From Thermogutta terrifontis (GTDB taxonomy: Bacteria; Planctomycetota; Planctomycetia; Pirellulales; Thermoguttaceae): 64,000 nt of DNA. The notes under the pieces are model-generated. The model searched no databases. It saw only the letters and a list, made by a program, of their open reading frames with translations, and had not been told where the DNA came from. The stretch is taken from NCBI RefSeq assembly GCF_002277955.1, contig NZ_CP018477.1, forward strand, positions 2,749,206 to 2,813,205, given 5' to 3'. Of the stretch, positions 9,456-18,742 are shown piece after piece. Numbering within the stretch: position 1 is the stretch's first letter; each line of letters opens with the position of its first letter. The position numbers and the translations under genes were made by a program.

Positions 9456-10622
9456 TCAACCCTCGATTTCCACCCACCGTCCTTCCCGAGCGCTCTGGAG
9501 GATTGCGTCGCACACACGTTGCGTTCGGAGCCCAGACCGCATGTCGGGCTGGAACTTCGGTCCACCTTCCAGGGAGGCCAAAAAGTCCGCAAACGTGTTG
9601 ATGAAGGTATGCTCGTACCCGATGGTACAACCTGGCACCCACCAGTGTTTCATGTAAGGATGCTCACTGGCTGTCACGTGAATCTTCTGCCAGCCGGTCA
9701 GATGGTCCTCAATCTTCTTCCCGGTCTGGGGATCAGCGTACCGGAAGAATTGTAGCAGATGGGGGTCTTCAAGGTCGAAGAATACGGAGCCCAACTCACC
9801 ATTGAGCTCAAAGGTGTTGTAGTTCTTGCGGCCCCGGGCATAACGGGTGCTCTCAAAGGTTCCCAGCGAGCCGTTCTCAAAAACGGCCAGGAACATGCAG
9901 GCATCGTCGATTTCTACTTTTTCCACGCGTCCCGTCTCCGCGTGAACGCGTTCCTTGACGAACGTCTCCGTGTACGCAACCACCTTCTTGATCGGACCGT
10001 TGAGCCACTCGGCGGTGTCGATGGAATGGGCGAGAAGGTCACCCGTCACACCCGATCCTGCCACGCGAGCGTCCAATCTCCAGAGAGCCAGCCCGCCCTG
10101 AGGCACCTTCTGCGAGATCGTATAGTCCTGATTGTAGGTCGCCCGGTAATGGAAGGGCCGTCCGATCCGCCCTTCGTCGATGATCTGCTTAGCGAGTGCA
10201 ATTGCCGGAACGCGACGATAATTGAAACACACCATATTGGGCACGCCCGCCTTTTCCACAGCGGCCACCATTTCCTCAGCCTCGCGGGCGTTCATCGCCA
10301 AGGGTTTTTCGCAGACCACAATCTTACCGGCCTCGGCGGCGGCAATCACGCAGTCGTGGTGCATGTTGTTGGGCACACACACATCGATAAGATCGATGTC
10401 ATCCCGCTCGACCAACTTCCGCCAGTCGGTTTCGATCGATTCGTATCCCCACCGTTTGGCAAATGCTTCTAGCTTGTCCTTATCTTCCGGCCGGGCATAA
10501 ACGGCTTTCAGGACCGGCTTGTGTTCCCGATCAAAAAAGTGAGGAACCTGCAACCAGGCGTTGGAATGCGCCTTGCCCATAAACCCGCAACCCAGCATGC
10601 CGATCCTCAGTTCCTTTGCCAT
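9456..10622 (-). CDS. Gfo/Idh/MocA-family oxidoreductase (cytoplasmic)
   Basis: The 388-residue protein starts directly with the Rossmann fold ([11 protein letters not shown]) and has no signal peptide, so it acts in the cytoplasm. The catalytic Lys motif is [10 protein letters not shown]. The second domain carries the typical [17 protein letters not shown] helix with the conserved Asp and His. The ATG at 10622 is chosen over one seven codons upstream because GGAGGAG sits just before it. It is the last gene of a three-gene minus-strand cluster with a TIM-barrel isomerase and an exported paralogue, suggesting a pathway that oxidises then isomerises a sugar or cyclitol. The exact substrate is unknown. 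Confidence 0.9.
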   Translation of the reverse strand: MAKELRIGMLGCGFMGKAHSNAWLQVPHFFDREHKPVLKAVYARPEDKDKLEAFAKRWGYESIETDWRKLVERDDIDLIDVCVPNNMHHDCVIAAAEAGKIVVCEKPLAMNAREAEEMVAAVEKAGVPNMVCFNYRRVPAIALAKQIIDEGRIGRPFHYRATYNQDYTISQKVPQGGLALWRLDARVAGSGVTGDLLAHSIDTAEWLNGPIKKVVAYTETFVKERVHAETGRVEKVEIDDACMFLAVFENGSLGTFESTRYARGRKNYNTFELNGELGSVFFDLEDPHLLQFFRYADPQTGKKIEDHLTGWQKIHVTASEHPYMKHWWVPGCTIGYEHTFINTFADFLASLEGGPKFQPDMRSGLRTQRVCDAILQSAREGRWVEIEG

Positions 10623-10720
10623 AGTGTCTCCTCCTTTTGGCAATTGTTAAACGTTGAACAATGCTGACACACTTATCGTTTTTCGTTGTTACTGTTGCAA
10701 AGTGATCCGTGAAGAGAAGC

Positions 10721-11791
10721 TCACTCTTCCTCGTACCACCCATGCAGATATCGCACCTGGATCATCACCCGCAAAATATCGTTCCAGGTTTGGGGATTCA
10801 TCATGACGGCATTGGGAAACATACAGCCATCCCAGCAGATATGCCGCATCCTCTTGGTGAGCTGTCCGTTTTCATCGCGCAGCCAGTATCCGGCCGCCTT
10901 TGGGATATCCAGCTTTCCGTTGGGATCAGTCGCCAGACAGTGCCGCCCCGTCTTATCGTGAGAGCCAGACCCATGCACGGTGGCATCATTCTGCGCAATA
11001 TGGAGATCTATCGTCCATGGACGCAACGCGTCCGTCAGTTGTTTATATGCGGCGTAAAACCGCTCCTGGTCCTTCCAGTCAAAGTCCTGAGGAAGCAACG
11101 CATCCTCAGGGGCGTTGTACCCCAGAAGATAAAGCAGCGTATGCGCCATATCGGCCTGGAAGCCAAGCACATCCGGGCGATCCACCATTTCCAAAAGCTG
11201 AATCATACGCCGCCAACTGTGCATGCCGCCCCAGCAGATTTCCCCTTCTGCTGCCAGCTTCTCACCGTGGTCCGCCGCAATGTCGCAGGCCTGGCGGAAT
11301 GTTTCGGCTATCCGACGCTGATTCCCTTCCGGATCCTTCAGCCACTCGGTTACACTGCACGCGGAATCGATACGCACAACTCCGTAGGGGCGCACGCCGA
11401 TTTCACGCAAGACCATCGCCACTCGGCAGCCCTTACGAACCTGTTCGAGAAATTTTTTCCGCTCGCTCTCGTCTCCCATCGCTGAACCACCACCCGTCGG
11501 AGGCCATATCGGGGCCACTACCGTGCCAATTTTCAGATTGCGTCGGGCGGCTTTCTCTGCGAGCTCCTTGATAGCGTCATCGCTTTTGACCGTGGAATCA
11601 ATATCGATATGGGGGAGGTAAAGGAAAAGGTCAAACCCGTCAAATTTGATTCCGTCCACTTCTGCCGCCGCAGTCAGATCGAGCATTGTATCAAGATCAA
11701 TGGGCGGTTCACCCCCATCACCTTTTCCCACGACTCCCGGCCAGGCTGCGTTGTGAAGCTTGGGAAAGTTGTGACGCTGTCCAGAAGACAT
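10721..11791 (-). CDS. Xylose-isomerase-like TIM-barrel protein
   Basis: The 356-residue protein has the pattern of the AP-endonuclease-2/xylose-isomerase-like superfamily: [11 protein letters not shown] near the start, AEGEICWGG mid-barrel, [11 protein letters not shown] and DLHIAQND. The acidic and His residues in these strands are the expected metal ligands. Such proteins isomerise or epimerise sugars and keto-inositols. The start at 11791 is preceded by GGAGGGA. An upstream in-frame ATG at 11839 lacks a ribosome site. It lies 98 bases before one oxidoreductase gene and 168 bases after another, in a likely operon. Confidence 0.75.
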   Translation of the reverse strand: MSSGQRHNFPKLHNAAWPGVVGKGDGGEPPIDLDTMLDLTAAAEVDGIKFDGFDLFLYLPHIDIDSTVKSDDAIKELAEKAARRNLKIGTVVAPIWPPTGGGSAMGDESERKKFLEQVRKGCRVAMVLREIGVRPYGVVRIDSACSVTEWLKDPEGNQRRIAETFRQACDIAADHGEKLAAEGEICWGGMHSWRRMIQLLEMVDRPDVLGFQADMAHTLLYLLGYNAPEDALLPQDFDWKDQERFYAAYKQLTDALRPWTIDLHIAQNDATVHGSGSHDKTGRHCLATDPNGKLDIPKAAGYWLRDENGQLTKRMRHICWDGCMFPNAVMMNPQTWNDILRVMIQVRYLHGWYEEE

Positions 11792-11959
11792 GATCCCTCC
11801 TTTGCGCAGGAAAAGTAACGTCCAAACCCCACACGACATAATCTGTCACCGCGCACGGTGAACAGGCCACCAGCGCACCGTTCAACGGCGTGATTGATTC
11901 TAAAAGTCCGTTGCCAAAACCGCAAGCCACCAGAAAGCGGATTTTGGCGGCCCTGCTTC

Positions 11960-13315
11960 TCAAATCTCCTGGCTCGTACCCGGTAAAGGCGGAGCATACC
12001 GCCCTTCGTTGTCCGCTCGAATGGGCGGCTCCGAATCGAATGTGAGCTTATCGATATCGGGAACGTACTGGAAATTGGAGTTCCAGGCCTGCTCCCAGGT
12101 CACATACTGACCGGTATGCGCGGCCATCCGTCCCATGAGCGTCGCCATATTGGCCTCCGCTGCCCGCCTGGCCTCATTGTGGGGACGATCCTGTCTGATG
12201 GCATCGAGCAGCACCTGCCATTCGGCGTGGTAGGGATTCACGTCAGGCTCAGGATATCGCCAGATCTCTTCGCTGGCCACCATCTTTTGACTTTTGTACA
12301 GCTTGGGTTTGGGGTCCGATAAATCCGTCATAATGACGGCAGATCCCTTTGTGCCGTGTGCATAGTCCGAATAGGTGGACCAGCAGTTCGGCATGTGACG
12401 AGAGAATGCAAAGAGTTTTGTGCCGTCGGCGAAGGTATACTCGACAGTATAGTGATCAAAAAGATTGCCGGCATCGGGATAGCAACGTCCTCCCATCGCC
12501 TGCGCCTCTACCGGCCATGCCCCCTTGACCCAACACGCCACATCCACATTGTGGCAATGCCAATCCACAAAAAATCCGCCACTGACCCAGTTGAAGCATA
12601 CGGCGTGACGAATTTGAAACTCGATCTCATTCGCTCCGGCTGGGAGTCGTGGGGTGAACACCGGGCCGTGCACCCGGTAGATCCTTAATGTGTGAATTTC
12701 CCCGATCGCACCGTCGTGAATGCGCTTGATGACCTCTTGCCGAGCCTTGGAATGCCGCCACATAAAGCCAACTCCCACTTTGAGATTCTTCTTCTCGGAT
12801 TCTTCCGCTGCCTTCATGAGACGGCGAGTGGCTGGAGCGTCGACGGCAAACGATTTCTCCATGAAGACATTGACCCCCTTTTGCACCGCGTATTCAAAGT
12901 GAACTGGCCGAAAGGCCGCGTGTGTCGCAAGAATGACAACATCGCCCGGGCGAAGGCAATCAATAGCGTGCCGATAGGCATCGAATCCAACAAACCGACG
13001 CTCCGGCGGAACATCCACCTTATCCGGAAACTGAGTCTGAAGGTTTTTCAGACTGCCTTCCAGGCGATCTCCAAACAGGTCCGCCATCGCCACCAGTTTT
13101 ACTGGGCCCCCCGTGGTTGAGAAAGCATCCGCCACGGCCCCGGTCCCACGACCACCACAACCTACCAGGGCCAGTCGAATGGTGTTGTCTTCACTCACGT
13201 GGTGCCCGTAGATAAGCCCTCCCTTCACCAGCGAAACCGCCGACAACACTGCACCGGTTTGAATGAGAAACTCTCGGCGCGACTTTGTTACCTTCGCATG
13301 GCGAGCGGCGGACAT
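11960..13315 (-). CDS. Gfo/Idh/MocA-family oxidoreductase with twin-arginine leader
   Basis: The 451-residue protein begins with a Tat signal (KSRREFLIQTG, R13-R14), followed by the Rossmann motif ALVGCGGRGTG. The EKP position reads FMEKSFAVD, which keeps the Glu and Lys but has Ser for Pro. The C-terminal domain contains GGFFVDWHCHNVDVA, the usual substrate-site helix. GGGAGGG precedes the ATG. It is first in the cluster with the TIM-barrel protein and the cytoplasmic paralogue, so oxidation outside the membrane may feed the cytoplasmic steps. Substrate is not predictable. Confidence 0.88.
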   Translation of the reverse strand: MSAARHAKVTKSRREFLIQTGAVLSAVSLVKGGLIYGHHVSEDNTIRLALVGCGGRGTGAVADAFSTTGGPVKLVAMADLFGDRLEGSLKNLQTQFPDKVDVPPERRFVGFDAYRHAIDCLRPGDVVILATHAAFRPVHFEYAVQKGVNVFMEKSFAVDAPATRRLMKAAEESEKKNLKVGVGFMWRHSKARQEVIKRIHDGAIGEIHTLRIYRVHGPVFTPRLPAGANEIEFQIRHAVCFNWVSGGFFVDWHCHNVDVACWVKGAWPVEAQAMGGRCYPDAGNLFDHYTVEYTFADGTKLFAFSRHMPNCWSTYSDYAHGTKGSAVIMTDLSDPKPKLYKSQKMVASEEIWRYPEPDVNPYHAEWQVLLDAIRQDRPHNEARRAAEANMATLMGRMAAHTGQYVTWEQAWNSNFQYVPDIDKLTFDSEPPIRADNEGRYAPPLPGTSQEI

Positions 13316-13990
13316 AACTCCCTCCCTTTCTTAAGATGGACCACCATTTTGCGACGGTGCACACTTTAAAGCCGCTGCCAATTTACCATGGCCGTCCGTC
13401 ACTCACAAGTGTCCAAATCTCACCCAAAGACGTGAGCACGGAACCGATCGAGCTCCTGTAGCGAATGCGTTCTTCGCTAGCCTGTCACGTGTTCACCGCA
13501 AGTGTATTGAGCAGACGGCACAGGTTTCCGCCTTCCTGTACTCGCGACCTCTTCCCAGTTATGCAGAAACCTCCCCAATCCGACCAGCACACTGTGTCGT
13601 AGACGCAATTCATGAATTGCCCCTACGGTTTAACCTGCAACTGATCCGAGCAGTTGGAGCCCGGTCGGTGCAATGCACGATCGAAACGTCGGAATCCGAA
13701 CCTGACAAGCAATCCTCTCCGGAATTAATCTCGCTACCATGCGAACTCGAGTGGACGTCCGGGTCCCCATCGGCTCAGGAAAAGTGGGGATGTGTCAGCC
13801 TACTGCTCAGATTGCCTGTTCCGGCAGACTCTATCAGAATGGACGAAAGGAATCAGAGCGCTTAATACTGAACTGCAATTGCACTTGACAGAAATCCGCC
13901 TGGATAAAATTCGATGGACATCTGTGGTCCTGCTCAGTCAAACACAAGAGCAAAACTTCACCCGCATTCGCAAGGAGCCGCTTCGATCCC
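13316..13990. other. Intergenic region, 675 bases, holding a long repeat copy
   Basis: I see no gene here. From about 13599 to 13805 it holds copy 2 of the palindromic repeat with its extended flank. The promoter of the divergent oxidoreductase gene and that of the following membrane protein must also lie here but are not obvious. Confidence 0.55.
13599..13805. repeat. Extended interspersed repeat, copy 2 (palindrome plus downstream boxes)
   Basis: The core at 13599-13626 has the palindrome ATTCATGAAT with a good right arm GCCCCTAC and a decayed left arm GTAGACGC. Downstream lie CCTGACAAGC (13701), CTCTCCGG and, at about 13777-13801, AGGAAAAGTGGGGATGTG followed by TCAGCCT. The same boxes occur in the same order and spacing (86 versus 89 bases between the outer two) after the copy at 61562. 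Confidence 0.7.
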
Positions 13991-14773
13991 ATGATGTACG
14001 GCGCGTCTCTCCTCGTGCTGCTCTGCTGCGGTGTGGACGTTGGCTGGCAACCCTCCACGGATGGCGGTATGGAATACATCATTCAGATATCGCCCGAAGA
14101 GCTCCAGAATCTTCGCCCCGGCGATATCCTTGCTGCCAGCGACGTGCCGCCGAATCTGCCCCCCATCAGAACCTACCGGATCGTTGTAGGCAGCGGTCCC
14201 CTCCCTCGAAAGCTTCCTGCGTCTGCGCCGTCATCAAGCGCCCGGGGACTTCCCTCCTCCCCACAGGCTGATCAATTGCCAAATGCAGGCCCGGACTTGA
14301 GAAACACTCCTTCGGTCTCATCCCCAGGACCGATTGCTACCGCACAATCTGCTGTGGCCCTCATGCCAACCGAACATGATGGCCCTAGCAAGGAAAATAG
14401 ACAAGCACATGATAACACCCGTCCGGGAGATGGCCCCAGTTTAAGTCAGACACCAGACGGGGGCACTTCTTCCCCACCAAGCAAACCCGGGGACCAGGCG
14501 ACTCCATCCACCTCCCCGCAAGAGAAAGCCGCCGGCACAGTACAAAGTCAAAGCACGGACGCGGCTTCCCCCGCCGCGATCGACCGCCGCTGGACGTTTC
14601 TTCTTATTGCCCTGGCCGCGTTGACAAGTGCTGGAATGTGCTTTGCCTCCTGGATCGCGTGGGACTACCGGAAGAAGTATCTTGCCTTACTTCTCCATAG
14701 CCAGCCTGAAATCTCGGGCGGTCCTGGCGAACCAGTCCCGAGTTCAGAGCCACCCGGAATCTCAAAAGCGTAA
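13991..14773 (+). CDS. Secreted or membrane-anchored Pro/Ser-rich protein, unknown function
   Basis: The 260-residue product begins with a short hydrophobic leader (residues 3-13). A small folded-looking segment follows at about 25-70, containing ISPEELQNLRPGD and TYRIVVGSG, then a long low-complexity Pro/Ser/Thr/Gln linker (about 70-190). A membrane helix starts near residue 200 (FLLIALAALTSAGM), with a charged cytosolic end RKKYLALLL. I do not recognise the family. The layout suggests a periplasmic domain tethered by a flexible stalk. AAGGAG is at 13973-13978, somewhat far from the ATG. Codons look ordinary. It converges on the DsbD-like gene with a 42-base gap. Confidence 0.65.
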   Translation: MMYGASLLVLLCCGVDVGWQPSTDGGMEYIIQISPEELQNLRPGDILAASDVPPNLPPIRTYRIVVGSGPLPRKLPASAPSSSARGLPSSPQADQLPNAGPDLRNTPSVSSPGPIATAQSAVALMPTEHDGPSKENRQAHDNTRPGDGPSLSQTPDGGTSSPPSKPGDQATPSTSPQEKAAGTVQSQSTDAASPAAIDRRWTFLLIALAALTSAGMCFASWIAWDYRKKYLALLLHSQPEISGGPGEPVPSSEPPGISKA

Positions 14774-14815
14774 CTGCAGCTCTGTCCCCGCGTCCGGAAA
14801 ATTTCCGATCCATCA

Positions 14816-17062
14816 TCAACCGGCAAGTCCCCCACCGGGCACCTCCATGTTTCGCGATGGCCCAGCCTCCTGAAGTGCGCGAAGGATATCTTTCTGCGTA
14901 TACCAACCGGTGAAGATAATTGGCTCGTTCGGTCGGCCAGCCGGGAAGATCGCGATGACAGGGACCTGCTGAAAGCCCAGCCATTTGAGAAACTGCGTTA
15001 CCTCCGGCGCCTCGTGAGTCCAGTCCGCCTTGAGCAGGACCACGCGATTGTCGCGGAGGGCGTCTCGCACCGGGCGGGAATTCAGCACTGTCGCTTCCAG
15101 CGTCTTGCACGTCAAGCACCAATCGGCCGTGCAATCAACGAGGACGGTATAGCCACCGCTCTTCCCCGAACTGTTCCCGGACGACTGGTTAGCAATCGGT
15201 GAAATCTCCGATTGAGGCCCCAATTCACGCAGCGCAAGTTCTTGAACTCGCTCGCGTAAACGGGCCTCCATAACTCGGAGCAACCCACCAATTCTCCGCT
15301 CCTGAACCGGAATCCCGGGAAACAGCAGCAGCCACGCCAGTGCAACAAATCCCACCGCGCCGACCCAGGCCCGAACCTTACGCAACGTGATGCCGGTCAT
15401 GGCCGCACGTTCAACCCACCAGCACGCAGCCCAAATTGCGAAGAGCAGGCCCACAGTGGGCACGATGTAAGGCCAGTCCAGAAAAGTCAGAATGAACAAA
15501 ACTGTCCCCAGGAGCACAAATCCCATGATCCGTTCGAAGACTTCCATCCACGGACCAGGTTTCGGCAGAAACCGGATGAGCTCTGGGAACAAACCAACAA
15601 CCAGATAGGGACTCGCCATGCCAAGTCCCACACTCATGAACACAAGAAACACTGTCAGCGGCGGTTGCGTGAAGGCCCACGCCAGCGCCGATCCCATAAA
15701 CGGCCCTGTACAGGGTGTTGCCAAAAACGTCGTGAACACACCCTTGAAAAACGCCCCCAGCACCCCTTCTTTTTCGGCAAGCTCGGCTGCGCGTCCTGAA
15801 CCCACGAAGCCCGGAATCGGAATCGTCCAAATCCCCAGAAAAGCGAGCGCCATGGCAAAGACCACCGCAGCCATGACTACGTTAAAGCCCGCCAACCGAA
15901 ACAGATGTCCCCATCCGAACTGAAGGGTGATCGCCAACCCTGCGAGGAGGGCAAATACGCTCAGCAAGCCGATGCTGTACCACACATTAAGCCAAAATGC
16001 TTTCCAGCGACTTTCCCCAGCCTGCTGCATGAAGGCAAACAGCTTAAGCCCAATAACAGGCAGCACACACGGCATCACGTTGAGCAAAATGCCTCCCAAA
16101 AAACCGGCCGCCATCTGCAAAACCAGATACCAGATGGAAGACGATTGGTTAAAAAGGGTGATTTTGAGCTGATCGGGATTAAACTCGGGCCCAACCAAAT
16201 GCTTGAATCGCTCAAGAGAAAACGGCTGCCACGGAAGTAATTCCACTTCTCTCGGTCCTGCCAACTCCTTGTGTTGGTCCCGCGATTTGATTCCCCCCTC
16301 GGCCTCCTCGGTGCTGCCTCGCGTGCTTTCCTCCCTACTGCCTTGGGTTACCGCTGCCTGAAGCCTCTTCACCAACTCTTTGAGGACTTCTTTCTCGATC
16401 GGGGGATTCTCAGTAAATCTCGCTGAGAATCGTTGGGTCCTGGGCGGCAAACACGAGCTGGCGTCGCACGGTTGGGCCAAAAAACTTCCCTCTACCACAA
16501 GGTCTCTTAAGTCTCCCACCCCCGAATTGATTTCCAGCTCCCCTGCCCAGTGAACCGTCCCCTCGTGGCTTTCCACCAGAACATCAGGGAAAGCCGCCTC
16601 ACGATGAGTCTCCGGATCCGGAAACACGACCAAACGACTGGCCAGCCGCACCCGTTCTGGTGCCAACACCGAGATTTTTGTCGGCACCGGCCCGCCTGGC
16701 CCCTGCGTTAAAGAGTAGATATGCCACCCTGGCTCGACGACCGCCTTGACCACCAGTACCGGCCGCTCGACCTCAGGCAATCGGGTGATGTAAGCCTCCA
16801 CTTTCACTTTTTGAGCCGAGTTTCCCCCCGCGAAAAAACCACCCGAAAATGCTTCCTCAGCCCATGCCAAGGGGAGCCCGAGACCAATCAGATAAACTGC
16901 AAGGGCAAAAGCGACCCAGGCCCACCAACTCAATCGTCGCCGGCTCGCGACGTGAGACGTCTGACAGGCCCGCGCCTGACCTCTGCTAAATACCCGGTCA
17001 CCTCCGATGTCCTTCGAATCATGAAATCTCGCCGAAATTCTATTACCTAACTCAAAGCTCAT
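14816..17062 (-). CDS. dsbD: DsbD-type thiol:disulfide interchange protein
   Basis: The product (about 748 residues from the ATG at 17062) carries all three DsbD modules. A periplasmic alpha domain has a CDASSC Cys pair. An eight-helix membrane core contains VMPCVLPVIG and LATPCTGPF with the two membrane Cys. A C-terminal thioredoxin domain has WCLTCK near residue 650. Electrons would pass from cytosolic thioredoxin through the membrane to periplasmic proteins such as cytochrome-c maturation factors. The hydrophobic leader (WWAWVAFALAVYLIGLG) begins only about 43 residues in, so the real start may lie elsewhere, although no internal Met is available before it. Charged repeats (SREESTRGSTEEAEGG) mark a linker between the alpha domain and the membrane core. 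Confidence 0.9.
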   Translation of the reverse strand: MSFELGNRISARFHDSKDIGGDRVFSRGQARACQTSHVASRRRLSWWAWVAFALAVYLIGLGLPLAWAEEAFSGGFFAGGNSAQKVKVEAYITRLPEVERPVLVVKAVVEPGWHIYSLTQGPGGPVPTKISVLAPERVRLASRLVVFPDPETHREAAFPDVLVESHEGTVHWAGELEINSGVGDLRDLVVEGSFLAQPCDASSCLPPRTQRFSARFTENPPIEKEVLKELVKRLQAAVTQGSREESTRGSTEEAEGGIKSRDQHKELAGPREVELLPWQPFSLERFKHLVGPEFNPDQLKITLFNQSSSIWYLVLQMAAGFLGGILLNVMPCVLPVIGLKLFAFMQQAGESRWKAFWLNVWYSIGLLSVFALLAGLAITLQFGWGHLFRLAGFNVVMAAVVFAMALAFLGIWTIPIPGFVGSGRAAELAEKEGVLGAFFKGVFTTFLATPCTGPFMGSALAWAFTQPPLTVFLVFMSVGLGMASPYLVVGLFPELIRFLPKPGPWMEVFERIMGFVLLGTVLFILTFLDWPYIVPTVGLLFAIWAACWWVERAAMTGITLRKVRAWVGAVGFVALAWLLLFPGIPVQERRIGGLLRVMEARLRERVQELALRELGPQSEISPIANQSSGNSSGKSGGYTVLVDCTADWCLTCKTLEATVLNSRPVRDALRDNRVVLLKADWTHEAPEVTQFLKWLGFQQVPVIAIFPAGRPNEPIIFTGWYTQKDILRALQEAGPSRNMEVPGGGLAG

Positions 17063-17457
17063 TTTCCGGTGTTCTGTAGATACTTTGTTTTCTGAAAAAG
17101 CGCGAACCGAGCACCGAACCATCATGAAGTACCCTCGCAGACAAATGATCCGGAATGAGGCAATGGCTGTCCGTACACAGTGTATTGTACCGCCGCCAGA
17201 TCCCCGACGTGGGCAATCCCATGGCAATGGATGCGCCGGCGTGCGTCTCGGTTACCGTCATTCCGTCGCTCCATATATCCCAAATTCACAGACTGTTCCA
17301 GTTTTCCAATCTCGGGCCGTGCCGATTCTCTCGGCCGACTCTCCAACTTGATTAGTTTTCTTGGGGCGTTGACGCAACTTACCCATGTTTCTACGATACA
17401 AGAGCGACCTGAAAACAGCTTGTCAGAGGGCCTGGTAATGGCATAAGGAGGAGTTGT
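17063..17457. other. Divergent intergenic region between dsbD and the P-II gene
   Basis: About 395 bases separate the two divergent starts. I found no convincing gene, repeat or sigma-54 type promoter upstream of the P-II gene. Alternative upstream starts for the dsbD gene (17122, 17125, 17227) fall in this space but give no recognisable extra domain. Confidence 0.5.
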
Positions 17458-17805
17458 GTGAAGCTCGTTATGGCAGTTCTGCAGCCTCCAAAACTCGAAT
17501 CGGTTCGCGGAGCACTCGAGAGGATCGAGGTCACGCGCTTGACCGTGTGCGATGCTCAGGGGTTTGGTCGTCAGCGAGGGCACACCGACACTTACCGTGG
17601 CCATGAATACAAGGCGAAACTCTTGCGAAAAATCGCCCTCGAGATTGTGGTGAACGACGATTTTCTCGAACGCACCGTGAATACAATTGTGCAGGTTGCG
17701 CGGACCGGTCAGGAAGGCGCTATTGGAGACGGAAAGATTTTTGTTCTCCCCGTGGAAGAGGCGATTCAAATTGAAGACGGACTCCGCGGGCCGGGTGCGG
17801 TTTGA
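17458..17805 (+). CDS. glnB: P-II family nitrogen regulatory protein
   Basis: The 115-residue protein is a P-II signal transducer that senses 2-oxoglutarate, ATP/ADP and often uridylylation. The T-loop GFGRQRGHTDTYRGHEY ends at Y51, the uridylylation Tyr of GlnB/GlnK. The C-terminal signature ends IGDGKIFVLPVEEAI. Between VARTG and IGDGK there are three more residues (QEGA in place of the single K of E. coli), lengthening the B-loop. Translation starts at GTG, fixed by AAGGAGGAG at 17445-17453. No amtB, glnA or glnD is adjacent, so it is an orphan; GlnB and GlnK types cannot be told apart here. Confidence 0.93.
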   Translation: MKLVMAVLQPPKLESVRGALERIEVTRLTVCDAQGFGRQRGHTDTYRGHEYKAKLLRKIALEIVVNDDFLERTVNTIVQVARTGQEGAIGDGKIFVLPVEEAIQIEDGLRGPGAV

Positions 17806-17968
17806 CAGGTTGCAAGGGAAGCTGCTTACCCGTTAACCGGGCGGAAGACCGCACAGGCTGTCCCGCTGAACGAGTGTGGGCAATGAGTAACGGTGCCGAA
17901 TCGGTCTTTCACCCAAGTCGGAATCACTTTCGTCGGTGAGTTAGTAGACTTTTTGAACTGTGCGGCCG

Positions 17969-18223
17969 ATGGACGAACTGAGTGCTCCCGAACCGGGCAG
18001 GCTCCTTGATCTTTCCAGCGAGCCCGTCACTGGCGAAAAAACCAACTGCCCTACCGGCAGGTCTTTCCTTGGCATCCATTTTCGCTGCTGCGGAGTTTAC
18101 GCCCGTATTTACCTTAATCGTCAGGGCACCGCGTATGAAGGGCGATGTCCCCGGTGTTTGCGTCCAGTCAGGATCGAAATCTCCCCAGACGGCGTAGATT
18201 GCCGATTTTTCACTGCTTTTTGA
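17969..18223 (+). CDS. Small zinc-ribbon-like protein
   Basis: The product has about 84 residues. Its second half reads [19 protein letters not shown], then [16 protein letters not shown] and CRFF, giving two Cys pairs that could bind one zinc ion. I recall similar short proteins with this pattern in other planctomycetes but no assigned function. It may bind RNA or a protein partner. The ATG at 17969 is used, and a GTG three codons upstream at 17960 is possible. No strong Shine-Dalgarno site is visible, and the neighbours do not suggest an operon. Confidence 0.65.
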   Translation: MDELSAPEPGRLLDLSSEPVTGEKTNCPTGRSFLGIHFRCCGVYARIYLNRQGTAYEGRCPRCLRPVRIEISPDGVDCRFFTAF

Positions 18224-18742
18224 CTCCTGGCTCCGCAATTTGTGGCGGACTCCCTACCAGACCTCGTTTCTTGAGTTTTGGCTACACTAGCAATGACACG
18301 GTAGCCGCTCAGACGCTGGCCGACCGCTTGTTTCTCTTCTTCTCGCCAGTCCCATAGCACCCTGTTAACTGAAACGTTGGCCCTGCTGAAGTGCCTCGAG
18401 CTCTATGCCAAATGCCGGATCACCAGCGACAACGGCCGTCGCTCCGGGCCCGCCGTAACCCCCTGTTGTGGTAGCCCCATCAGCCCAATACAATCGGGAG
18501 TTTACGGGGTCGGCGAGACTGAATTCAAAGGCTATCACGAATGGGCAAATAGCGCCTTGGGTACTAGCGGCAGATCTTTCGGAGCCAATTGCTCGATACG
18601 AACATTACGCGCAGGGGACGGGTAATATCAAACCACCGAGCCGGATTGCAAAGGAGCGCATGACTGCGGAATTGCGTTGAAGTGTGTCCGATTCTGCCTA
18701 TCAATGATTCTTTTAGACAGCCACGAGTGAGGGACAGTCGGC
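18224..18742. other. Intergenic region, about 520 bases
   Basis: Several open frames of 60-80 codons occur on both strands without domain features, coding-like composition or ribosome sites. I see no repeat or RNA structure I can defend. The promoter of the phosphofructokinase operon should lie in the last part. Confidence 0.5.

Noticed and set aside
9759..10472. 237-codon plus-strand open frame
   Set aside because: Shadow of the well-supported minus-strand oxidoreductase gene; no ribosome site or motif.
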